Assembly (NCBI GenBank): GCA_003484785.1
Contig: DNAD01000371.1
Location: forward strand, 1 to 6,006
Length of the DNA stretch: 6,006 bases
Origin: Lachnospiraceae bacterium
GTDB lineage: Bacteria; Bacillota; Clostridia; Lachnospirales; Lachnospiraceae
Reading direction: 5' to 3'
The notes under the pieces were generated by a model that was not told where the DNA came from, did not search any database, and worked only from the letters and a program-made list of their open reading frames with translations. Below are positions 1 through 5,893 of the stretch, in pieces. Each line of letters opens with the position of its first letter. Position 1 is the stretch's first letter. Made by a program: the position numbers and the translations under genes.

Positions 1-824
1 ATCACCGGCTCCAGGCCCTGCAATCCATCGGCCTTGAGCATTTCCTCCACGGAGGCGTCGGGCCGGGGGGTGATTTTATCGATCATGGTCCAGGGGAAGG
101 AAACCCGCGACTCGTCACTTATATAAGAAAAGGCCTCTTCGGAAATAAACCCTTTTTCCATCCACCTTTTTGCAACCTCAAGGACTGAGCTCCTAAGCTT
201 GCTTCCGTTTTGGGACACATTGTCCATGGAAACCAATGAAAGAGGAGCGCCTCCGGCTAAGAATCGTTTGTTAAGCCCTGCGGTAACTATGGTCATGGCG
301 CTTGTCAGAGGCGCGTCGGGGCCCTCTGAAAGCTCCTTTAAAAGTCTTGGGAATACATTTCCGTTTTCGTCGAAGAGCTCGTACCCCTTTTCGGTGATGG
401 TAAAGGATACAAGCTGAAGGGAATCGGCAGTGAATATCTCCTCAAGGCGTTCGGCTGCTTTTGTATCCCCCGGACGGGCGGCGATCGCTTCCGTAAGCGA
501 GCCGGTCACCCGTTTATCAACATCCCCGTTTTCATGCATGGTGACGCAGAGGGCAAGGTTGTCATAAGGAGCATATATCCTGTCCACCACGTCAAAATCA
601 AAGGTTTCGATACAGGTGATCCCGGTATCCATAAGCTTCTTTTCTATGAGATCGTCCGCGGCGCCCCCGATAAAGATACGAAAGATATTTCCTATCCCGA
701 AGTGTGCCCAGCGGGGCGCTTTTTTTGTATTTGCGACTATCTTTCGGATATCATAATCCGGGATCCTTATGGATGCCTGCTCAAATCCTGATCTTTCCGT
801 AAGTCCGTTTAATGTAAGCTTCAT
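1..824 (-). CDS. Mannitol dehydrogenase / fructuronate reductase-family oxidoreductase (3'-truncated by window edge)
   Basis: An open frame runs from ATG at 824-822 to the window edge without a stop, giving 274 N-terminal residues of a family usually about 480-540 aa long, so roughly half is present. Family members (mannitol 2-dehydrogenase, D-arabinitol 4-dehydrogenase, fructuronate and tagaturonate reductases) are cytosolic NAD(P)-dependent enzymes that interconvert polyols or aldonates with keto sugars. Visible motifs are the Rossmann loop HFGIGNIFR (residues 41-49), TEKGY (144-148), SMDNVSQNG (199-207, the family's S-x-D-N-x-x-x-N-G) and FPWTMIDKITP (243-253). The catalytic Lys/Asn/His region lies beyond the window, so the substrate cannot be assigned. 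The start is fixed by GGAGGAG about 6 nt upstream, inside the end of the ROK gene; the 4-bp ATGA overlap implies translational coupling. The overall look resembles proteins annotated as fructuronate reductase in clostridia (recall, not a search). Family call is firm; specific function is open. Confidence 0.9.
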   Translation of the reverse strand, partial: MKLTLNGLTERSGFEQASIRIPDYDIRKIVANTKKAPRWAHFGIGNIFRIFIGGAADDLIEKKLMDTGITCIETFDFDVVDRIYAPYDNLALCVTMHENGDVDKRVTGSLTEAIAARPGDTKAAERLEEIFTADSLQLVSFTITEKGYELFDENGNVFPRLLKELSEGPDAPLTSAMTIVTAGLNKRFLAGGAPLSLVSMDNVSQNGSKLRSSVLEVAKRWMEKGFISEEAFSYISDESRVSFPWTMIDKITPRPDASVEEMLKADGLQGLEPV

Positions 825-1954
825 ATTATCTCCTCCTGTGTTAAGAATTCCTGAATATAGGGCAGGGCTGCCCCGATAGTGACATTGTGCTTGGGCATTT
901 TGCTCAGAAAGATATAGGGGACCGCGTCATGAAAGGGGCTGAGAGCCAGAGCAAGGGCGTTCAGCTTTGTGATATCCTGCTCCTCCAGGTAGGAAGCTAT
1001 CTCACCTCCTATGATGAAATCCTTGTCATAGAAAAGATGAAGACGGGAGATCACCTTTGCAAGATCCCTGAGATAGGAATCAAAACGTTTCTTCTCCGCC
1101 TTTTCTCCAAGGCGTACCCGTTCAAAAAACGTTTCCACGGGAGTATCTGCGGTCAGCGCCTCAAGAGAGATGATCGTGTCAACGCAGCCTCTCTGCCCGC
1201 AGTAGCAGGGCTTCCCGTTTTCCTCTATTGTAATATGCTCGATGGTGGCATTGTGACCGTGCTTTCCTATGACGATCTTTTTATCCTTGATCATTGCCGC
1301 TCCCACGTGGATGCCGATCTGCAGATACAGTGCATCGATAAGCTGCGGAGAAGCCCAGAGCTCTGAAGTGGCGGCGGATTCCGAATCGTGGAAAAAGCGG
1401 CAGGGGTAGGGTAATTCCCGCTTAAACAGATCGATGGTCAGACCGGTACAGTCCAGGATCTTTCCATATGTAATGGAGGTACCGTCCGGGGATACCAGAC
1501 CCGGCATCGCGATACCTACCCCAAGGATCCGGGACGGAGGGTAGGACAGGGAGGATATGAACTCCTTTATCAGTGAACAGACAAAGAGCTGGTACTCTGC
1601 CGAATTCTTATATGGAAGAGAATGGACGACCCGCTTTATGTTTTCTCCCTTCAGATTTACCGCTATAAGCTTTACCACAGAGCTGTGAATATCCGCCGCG
1701 ATGCTGACCCGGTAATCGGCTACCGCCGAGTAGGCCGTGGCCTTCCTTCCCACCAGCTCGGTATCGATCTGTCCGGAGGGAATGATCATCCCTGTTTCCT
1801 CAAGCTCGGTAAGGTTTGCCGTTACCGTAGGTCTCGAAAGCCGGAGCTCATAGGAAATGTCCTGCTGGGAAACTCCCGGATGCTTCAATATATAAAGATA
1901 GATCAGATTCCGGTTGTTTCTTCTTATTTGATTGGGTGTGATCGATCTGGCCAT
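821..1954 (-). CDS. ROK-family transcriptional regulator (XylR/NagC-like)
   Basis: This 377-aa protein has the length and layout of ROK repressors: an N-terminal winged helix-turn-helix (about residues 12-76, recognition helix near LSRPTVTANLTELE at 39-52, wing ending GRKATAYS) and an actin-like ROK sugar-binding domain. ROK features include GVGIAMPG (145-152), HDSES with conserved Asp190, His240, the zinc cluster CYCGQRGC (Cys250, Cys252, Cys257) and IGGE (315-318). The kinase phosphate-binding motif DxGxT is degenerate (DIHSS, 89-92 region), fitting a regulator rather than a sugar kinase. The sugar-contacting ExGH reads T-I-E-H (237-240) and the Glu after the last zinc Cys is Asp259, so the effector may differ from ordinary hexoses. 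The start ATG at 1954 has AAGGA about 8 nt upstream. The gene diverges from the SDR/ABC unit, which it probably controls along with itself. The effector is unknown. Confidence 0.93.
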   Translation of the reverse strand: MARSITPNQIRRNNRNLIYLYILKHPGVSQQDISYELRLSRPTVTANLTELEETGMIIPSGQIDTELVGRKATAYSAVADYRVSIAADIHSSVVKLIAVNLKGENIKRVVHSLPYKNSAEYQLFVCSLIKEFISSLSYPPSRILGVGIAMPGLVSPDGTSITYGKILDCTGLTIDLFKRELPYPCRFFHDSESAATSELWASPQLIDALYLQIGIHVGAAMIKDKKIVIGKHGHNATIEHITIEENGKPCYCGQRGCVDTIISLEALTADTPVETFFERVRLGEKAEKKRFDSYLRDLAKVISRLHLFYDKDFIIGGEIASYLEEQDITKLNALALALSPFHDAVPYIFLSKMPKHNVTIGAALPYIQEFLTQEEII

Positions 1955-1966
1955 TTCTAAAATCCT

Positions 1967-1989
1967 TTTAGTAAAATGTGTTTGCTAAA
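1967..1989. promoter_or_regulatory. Candidate ROK operator: 9-bp inverted repeat
   Basis: TTTAGTAAA (1967-1975), a 5-bp spacer ATGTG, and TTTGCTAAA (1981-1989) form an inverted repeat whose arms match at 8 of 9 positions. It begins 1 bp downstream of the predicted ROK -10 box and covers the predicted start site, the classic place for repression. ROK regulators bind interrupted AT-rich palindromes, so autoregulation by the adjacent ROK protein is the simplest reading. Binding itself is inference. Confidence 0.6.
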
Positions 1990-1990
1990 T

Positions 1991-2019
1991 ATAATAGGAT
2001 AATAATTCCTGTTTGTCTA
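1991..2019 (-). promoter_or_regulatory. Predicted sigma-A promoter of the ROK / dehydrogenase unit
   Basis: On the minus strand a -35 box TAGACA (2019-2014, 5 of 6 to TTGACA) is followed by a 17-bp spacer and a -10 box TATTAT (1996-1991, 5 of 6 to TATAAT). Transcription would start near 1984, leaving a leader of about 30 nt before the ROK start codon. No competing minus-strand promoter of similar quality was seen nearby. The prediction rests on consensus matching only. Confidence 0.7.
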
Positions 2020-2105
2020 TGATAAATCCTAAAAAAGCTGACAAAATGGAGATTTTTATGCATAATGCACAATAATTACGACTTTTATTTATATATTTGT
2101 GCTGA

Positions 2106-2133
2106 TTGACAGATACGAAATCTATGGTATGCT
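2106..2133 (+). promoter_or_regulatory. Predicted sigma-A promoter of the SDR / ABC transporter unit
   Basis: A perfect -35 box TTGACA (2106-2111) is followed by a 16-bp spacer and TATGCT (2128-2133, 4 of 6 to TATAAT). TGG directly before the -10 box gives an extended -10 (TGn) element that would compensate for the weaker hexamer. Transcription would start near 2140, giving a leader of about 60 nt to the chosen SDR start. No equally good promoter was found in front of the binding-protein, ATPase or permease genes, so this may drive the whole unit. Confidence 0.72.
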
Positions 2134-2187
2134 TGAAAACATAAAGCGGTTTTACAAAATGAAATACTAAAATAAACAGACTAAAAT
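2133..2187. promoter_or_regulatory. Repeat-rich SDR leader, possible operator sites
   Basis: The leader carries TTGAAAAC (2133-2140) opposed to GTTTTACAA (2149-2157), an inverted repeat with one extra base in the right arm that spans the predicted start site. TTTTA (2150-2154) is opposed to TAAAA (2168-2172). ACTAAAAT occurs twice as a direct repeat 14 bp apart (2166-2173 and 2180-2187). ACTAAA is the reverse complement of TTTAGT, the left half of the candidate ROK operator at 1967-1989, so these may be further ROK half-sites. All elements are AT-rich and individually weak; operator function is inference. Confidence 0.4.
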
Positions 2188-2203
2188 GAAAGGAGATATG
2201 GAT

Positions 2204-2980
2204 ATGGGGATTATTGAGAGCATGCGGCTGGACGGCAAGAAAGGTTTCGTGACCGGCGGTGCGAGAGGCATCGGAAAGTGTACCGCAACCGGCTTTGCCG
2301 AGGCGGGAGCCGATGTGGCGATAGTAGATCTCGATATCGAGGAAGCCGAGAAGACTGCGAAGCAGATCGCAGAGGCGACCGGACGCAAGGTTATCGCGAT
2401 CAAGTGCGACTGCACCGTAGAGAGCGATGTTAAGGCGATGGTGGACAAGGTGGTTGAGGAGCTCGGAGGACTGGACTTCTGCCACGCAAACGCAGGGATC
2501 TGCATCAACGCTCCGGCAGAGGAGATGACATTTGAGCAGTGGAATAAGGTGATAAACATAAATCTGAACGGTGTATTCCTGACAGATACCATCGCCGGAA
2601 AGTATATGCTCGCTCACGGAGGCGGTTCCATAATAAACACCGCTTCGATGTCCGGACACATAGTAAATGTGCCGCAGCCCCAGTGCGCATACAATGCCAG
2701 CAAGGCAGGAGTGAGCCAGCTTACGAAGTCCCTGGCTGTGGAATGGGCAAAGAAGGGCGTAAGGGTCAACGCCATCAGCCCCGGTTATATCGGTACAGAG
2801 CTTATATTAAGCGCTCCCCACTTAAAGGCCCTGATCGAACAGTGGAATGCCATGGCTCCCATGGGAAGGCTTGGAAAGCCGGAGGAGCTGGAAGCCATCT
2901 GCGTATACCTTGCAGGTGACGCAAGCACCTTTACAACCGGATCGGATATGATCGTCGACGGGGCATTTACCTGCTTCTGA
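2204..2980 (+). CDS. Short-chain dehydrogenase/reductase, polyol/ketose type
   Basis: This is a classical SDR of 258 aa (about 250 is usual), cytosolic and NAD(P)-dependent. Visible parts are the cofactor loop TGGARGIG (17-24), Asp42 ending beta-2 (VDLD; an acid here usually favours NAD over NADP), HANAG (94-98), the structural Asn near 120 (ININLNG), the catalytic Ser in NTASMSG (Ser148, less likely Ser150), Tyr163 and Lys167 in YNASK, and ISPGYIGTE (191-199). The segment SMSGHIVNVPQPQ before the catalytic Tyr resembles sorbose reductase, mannitol, arabinitol and xylitol dehydrogenases (family recall), hence the polyol/ketose label; the substrate is not proven. An in-frame ATG at 2186 lies upstream of the ribosome binding site AAAGGAG (2189-2195) and ATG 2198 is only 2 nt from it, so ATG 2204 (8-nt spacing) is chosen. 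It is the first gene of the rightward unit, 113 bp before the binding-protein gene. Confidence 0.92.
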   Translation: MGIIESMRLDGKKGFVTGGARGIGKCTATGFAEAGADVAIVDLDIEEAEKTAKQIAEATGRKVIAIKCDCTVESDVKAMVDKVVEELGGLDFCHANAGICINAPAEEMTFEQWNKVININLNGVFLTDTIAGKYMLAHGGGSIINTASMSGHIVNVPQPQCAYNASKAGVSQLTKSLAVEWAKKGVRVNAISPGYIGTELILSAPHLKALIEQWNAMAPMGRLGKPEELEAICVYLAGDASTFTTGSDMIVDGAFTCF

Positions 2981-3005
2981 TCTGATCCCGAAGAAAAGAA
3001 AATAT

Positions 3006-3040
3006 GGACAGATCATCGACCCGAAAGGATGTGATCGTCC
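3006..3040 (+). other. Intercistronic stem-loop with GAAA tetraloop
   Basis: GGACAGATCA (3006-3015) pairs with TGATCGTCC (3032-3040) with one bulged A, and the interior can close as CC-GAAA-GG (3021-3028), a GNRA tetraloop. No U-run follows on the plus strand, so it is not an intrinsic terminator for the SDR transcript. On the minus strand a T-rich tract follows (complement of 2991-3004), but no minus-strand gene ends here. A role as an RNA-processing or 3'-end-protecting element between the SDR and the binding-protein message is plausible but inferred. The rest of the 113-bp gap holds only the binding-protein gene's ribosome binding site; no convincing promoter was found. Confidence 0.5.
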
Positions 3041-3093
3041 GGAAATAATCATAACAGTTTAATAAAGTAATTCATCACTAAGGAGGAAAAACG

Positions 3094-4209
3094 ATGAAAA
3101 AAAGAGTATTGGCAGTATTAATGACAGCAGCACTTGCAGTTGGAGTTATCGGCTGTGCGGCACCTGCAGCCACAGCAGGGTCAGCTGAGACAACGACACA
3201 GGAAGCATCGGCAGAAGAGGCATCGGAGCCCGCAGCCGACAGCACGGGAGCGACCGAAGGCGTTCAGGCAAGCCCTGAGTTCTATGCCAAGGCAGACCTT
3301 TCTGCTCTGAACGGAAAGAAGATCGGCATTACCATCCAGTCTTTACAGAATGCATACTGGGCAGGCGTTATGGCCGCGCTTGAGGATGTTCTTACCGAGA
3401 ACGGCGCCGACTACACCATCGTTGCCTGTGACGACAACTCCGCTACACAGATCGGTCAGGTAGAAAACTTCATAAGCTCAGGCTGCGATCTTATCATGAT
3501 CCATCCTTCAGATGCCAATGCGGTAGAGGATGTGGCTGCTCAGGCAAGAGAAGCAGGCATCAAGGTCATGTGCTGGGATGATCCCATGGAGAATACCGAC
3601 GCGAACTGGATCTTAAACAATACTGATCTGGGTATTGCCATCGGTGAAATGGCAGGCGCCTTCATCAGCGATCATTATTCAGAGGACAACAAGGCTGAGG
3701 TCGTTCTGATCGGCTATCCTCAGACAAAGGTTCTCCTTGAGAGAGGCGACGGCATCAAGATCGGTCTTGAGAATACCGCTGCAGGCAAGTATGAGCTGGT
3801 TGCGGAGCAGGCAGCTATCGAGGCTAACGTAGCACAGACAGCCATGGAGACGATCCTTCAGGCACATCCTGACTGCAAGGTCGTTACCGGTATCGGCGCA
3901 GGCGCTATGATCGGCGCAAATGAGGCTCTTGTTACCTATGCACAGACCGCTTATGACGGAAAGATCCCCGAGGACATGGGCGTATTTACCACAGACGTTA
4001 CCAAGCAGCAGCTCAACCAGCTTCTTGATGATACACAGGCTTCAAAGGGAATCATCGGTTTCGAAGGCTCTGACGTTGATACGGCAACAGCATGCGCATC
4101 CATGTATGCTCTTATCCTTTCGGATTCCGTCGGCGCTAAGAACGTATTCCGCGGAGTAGCTCCGATCAGCAAGGAGAATGCACAGGATATCTTAAGCGAG
4201 ATGAAGTAA
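3094..4209 (+). CDS. Sugar ABC transporter substrate-binding lipoprotein (RbsB-like)
   Basis: The product is a 371-aa periplasmic-binding-protein-type lipoprotein that should capture a sugar or polyol outside the membrane and hand it to the ATPase/permease encoded downstream. It has a lipoprotein signal peptide (KKR start, hydrophobic stretch 5-20, lipobox VIGC with Cys21 as the lipidated residue). A low-complexity Ala/Thr/Glu/Ser linker (about 22-62) follows, then a type-I ribose/galactose-binding fold starting at KKIGITIQS (75-83). Family-like segments are GQVENFISSGCDLIMIHPSD (121-140), EAGIKVMCWDD (153-163), ADANWILNN-type hinge sequence near 169-176 and IGFEGSDVDTA near 321-331. The start has a strong AAGGAGG (3080-3086), 7 nt spacing. 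The fold is that of the RbsB/XylF group, but the ligand cannot be read off; the SDR and polyol/uronate dehydrogenase neighbours suggest a polyol, pentose or uronate. Confidence 0.94.
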   Translation: MKKRVLAVLMTAALAVGVIGCAAPAATAGSAETTTQEASAEEASEPAADSTGATEGVQASPEFYAKADLSALNGKKIGITIQSLQNAYWAGVMAALEDVLTENGADYTIVACDDNSATQIGQVENFISSGCDLIMIHPSDANAVEDVAAQAREAGIKVMCWDDPMENTDANWILNNTDLGIAIGEMAGAFISDHYSEDNKAEVVLIGYPQTKVLLERGDGIKIGLENTAAGKYELVAEQAAIEANVAQTAMETILQAHPDCKVVTGIGAGAMIGANEALVTYAQTAYDGKIPEDMGVFTTDVTKQQLNQLLDDTQASKGIIGFEGSDVDTATACASMYALILSDSVGAKNVFRGVAPISKENAQDILSEMK

Positions 4210-4247
4210 TGAAGGAAGGCTGACAGGACAGTATTTCCTTAAGCTAC

Positions 4248-4280
4248 AGGGCTGCGGGGACAGATGGTTTTCGCAGCCCT
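4248..4280 (+). other. Strong stem-loop downstream of the binding-protein gene
   Basis: AGGGCTGCG (4248-4256) pairs perfectly with CGCAGCCCT (4272-4280), and G-U and A-U pairs can extend the stem inward. Only a short TTT lies at the 3' side, so it is a poor terminator but a good candidate for protecting the 3' end of the abundant binding-protein message. Such hairpins are common after binding-protein genes in ABC transporter operons (established pattern); the role here is inferred. Confidence 0.6.
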
Positions 4281-4318
4281 TTACGGAAATAAACACAGGG
4301 CTGTGGCTGCTGTGACAG

Positions 4319-4344
4319 GCGGGAGAGATACTTCCCGCTTTCTT
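4319..4344 (+). terminator. Terminator-like hairpin (attenuator) before the ATPase gene
   Basis: GCGGGA (4319-4324) pairs with TCCCGC (4333-4338) around an 8-nt loop and is followed directly by TTTCTT (4339-4344). Stem, GC content and an imperfect T-tract fit a weak intrinsic terminator, 25 nt before the ATPase start codon. Partial termination would give more binding protein than ATPase/permease. Read-through must occur if, as it appears, the ATPase and permease genes have no promoter of their own. Confidence 0.5.
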
Positions 4345-4368
4345 AAAAAGGGAAAGGAAGGATGACAA

Positions 4369-5877
4369 GTGAGCGAAGAATATGTACTGGAATTGGAACA
4401 CATTCGCAAAGAATATCCCGGTGTCGTCGCGCTCAAGGATGTAACCCTGAAGCTTCGGAAGGGTGAGGTACTGGGGCTGATCGGTGAAAACGGCGCGGGA
4501 AAATCCACCCTGATCAAGTGCTGTTCGGGCGCGGTTATTCCTACATCGGGAAAGATCAGGGTGAATGGTAAGGAATTCGACAGAATGACGCCTCAGCTGG
4601 CTGCTGAGAACGGTATAGCCATCATTTATCAGGAATTTAATAATGTAGGAGAATTATCCGCTGCGGAAAATCTTTTTCTGGGCAGGCCCATCCGAAAGGG
4701 TATAATGATCGACCGTAAGGCGATGGAGAGGGAAGCAGAGAAAGCTTTTGCACAGCTTAAAATAAAGATCGATCCGAAGGAGCTTGTTAAGAACCTTACG
4801 GTCGGTTATCAGCAGATGATAGAGATCGCGAAGGCCATCGAGCAGAACGCACAGGTGCTTATAATGGATGAGCCTTCGGCGCCTCTTACGAGCAATGAAG
4901 TTGAAAACATGTTTGCGGTGGTCGAACTGCTTCGTGAACGGGGCGTTTCCATCATCTATATCTCACACCGGCTGGAAGAGATATTCAGGCTCTCAAACAG
5001 GATCGAGGTCATAAGAGACGGTGAGTATGTAGACATGCTGGTCACTAAGGAAGCAACCGTCGATCAGCTGATTCAGCTGATGGTCGGACGTGAAATGACT
5101 CAGAAGTACCCGCCCAGGGAATCACATGTGGATGAGAATAATGTGGTCCTTGAGCTCAAAAATGTCTGCGGAAACGGGGACAAAAATATCAGTCTGAAGC
5201 TCCACGCGGGAGAGGTCCTGGGCCTCGGAGGCCTGGTAGGAGCGGGAAGGACAGAGCTTGCCGAAGTCCTGTTCGGCGCAAAGCCAAAGGAATCCGGACA
5301 TATTATATTCAAAGGAAAGGAGATCGATCCCAGGAGCCCCAGAGAGGCCATCGACATTGGGATCGCGTTGGTTCCGGAGGACAGAAAGAGGCACGGAGCG
5401 CTTCTGGGAAGCTCCATAAAGCACAACATAAATATGCCGATCTATCAGAGGATCAGCAGCATGAGCGTGATCAACAGCAAAAAGGAAAAGGATATCGCGG
5501 AAAAGTTCAGGAAGAGCATACAGATAAAGACCCCGAACCTGGAGCAGCTGGTAAAGAACCTGTCGGGAGGAAACCAGCAGAAGGTGATCCTTGCGAAATG
5601 GCTGGCGGCGGATTCGGAGCTGATCATATTCGATGAACCCACAAGAGGTATTGATGTGGGAGCCAAATTTGAGATCTATAAGCTTATCAACGATCTGGTC
5701 GCCGAGGGTCGGAGTGTCCTGATGATCTCTTCCGAAATGGAGGAACTGATGGGAATGTCTGACCGGATCATAGTGCTTGCGGAACATGTGATCACTGGTG
5801 AACTGAAAAAGGAAGAGTTCAATGAGGAAACGATCATGATGATGGCATCGTCGATCGTGGATAATGCTCAGGGATAA
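4369..5877 (+). CDS. Sugar ABC transporter ATP-binding protein, tandem NBDs (RbsA/MglA-like)
   Basis: This is a 502-aa cytoplasmic ATPase with two fused nucleotide-binding domains, the normal size and arrangement for RbsA/MglA/XylG-type carbohydrate importers. Domain 1 has Walker A GENGAGKST (39-47), Q-loop Gln88, a signature LTVGYQQM (143-150), Walker B LIMDEPSAPLT (164-174) and switch His200 (ISHRLEE). Domain 2 has the degenerate Walker A GLVGAGRTEL (288-297), LVPEDRKRHG (334-343), signature LSGGNQQK (398-405), Walker B IIFDEPTRGID (419-429), and Ser in place of the switch His (ISSEMEE), all typical of the second domain in this family. The start is GTG at 4369, supported by AAGGAAGGA at 4354-4362; the overlapping ATG at 4362 is in another frame and soon closes. 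It follows the binding-protein gene by 159 bp holding two hairpins, and precedes the permease by 16 bp. The substrate is not determined by this subunit. Confidence 0.96.
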   Translation: MSEEYVLELEHIRKEYPGVVALKDVTLKLRKGEVLGLIGENGAGKSTLIKCCSGAVIPTSGKIRVNGKEFDRMTPQLAAENGIAIIYQEFNNVGELSAAENLFLGRPIRKGIMIDRKAMEREAEKAFAQLKIKIDPKELVKNLTVGYQQMIEIAKAIEQNAQVLIMDEPSAPLTSNEVENMFAVVELLRERGVSIIYISHRLEEIFRLSNRIEVIRDGEYVDMLVTKEATVDQLIQLMVGREMTQKYPPRESHVDENNVVLELKNVCGNGDKNISLKLHAGEVLGLGGLVGAGRTELAEVLFGAKPKESGHIIFKGKEIDPRSPREAIDIGIALVPEDRKRHGALLGSSIKHNINMPIYQRISSMSVINSKKEKDIAEKFRKSIQIKTPNLEQLVKNLSGGNQQKVILAKWLAADSELIIFDEPTRGIDVGAKFEIYKLINDLVAEGRSVLMISSEMEELMGMSDRIIVLAEHVITGELKKEEFNEETIMMMASSIVDNAQG

Positions 5878-5893
5878 AGGAGGAGCTTTTGCT

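Larger units (their letters stand above)
1955..2203. promoter_or_regulatory. Divergent intergenic control region
   Basis: About 250 bp of AT-rich DNA separates the start codons of the divergent ROK and SDR genes. It holds one good sigma-A-type promoter in each direction and several inverted or direct repeats, annotated separately. No RNA gene or convincing small coding frame is seen. Between the two promoters (about 2045-2105) there is a perfect 10-bp palindrome TTATGCATAA at 2056-2065, a tandem heptamer TGCATAA-TGCACAA at 2059-2072, and GCACAA (2067-2072) opposed to TTGTGC (2097-2102) just upstream of the rightward -35 box. Their function is unknown. Confidence 0.85.

Noticed and set aside
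199..791. Plus-strand frames in the first 800 bases
   Set aside because: They are opposite the mannitol dehydrogenase-family gene, which has conserved motifs on the minus strand and a good ribosome binding site.
1990..1995. Perfect TATAAT on the plus strand as a rightward promoter
   Set aside because: No -35 box is found at proper distance upstream, and the same bases are better used by the leftward TATTAT box paired with TAGACA.
2141..2157. Possible CcpA catabolite-responsive (cre) site around AAAGCGGTTTTACA
   Set aside because: The central AAAGCG and T-rich right half resemble cre, but the left TG is missing and the right CA is displaced by one base; the match to the consensus is too poor to call.
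3058..3063. TTTAAT as a -10 box for a separate binding-protein promoter
   Set aside because: No acceptable -35 hexamer lies 16-18 bp upstream; the hairpin occupies that position.
4264..4365. 33-codon open frame (ATG to TGA) filling the gap between binding-protein and ATPase genes
   Set aside because: It has only a weak GGGG at short spacing as ribosome binding site, starts inside a hairpin loop, has no recognisable motif, and its length is explained by stem-loop and ribosome-binding-site sequence.
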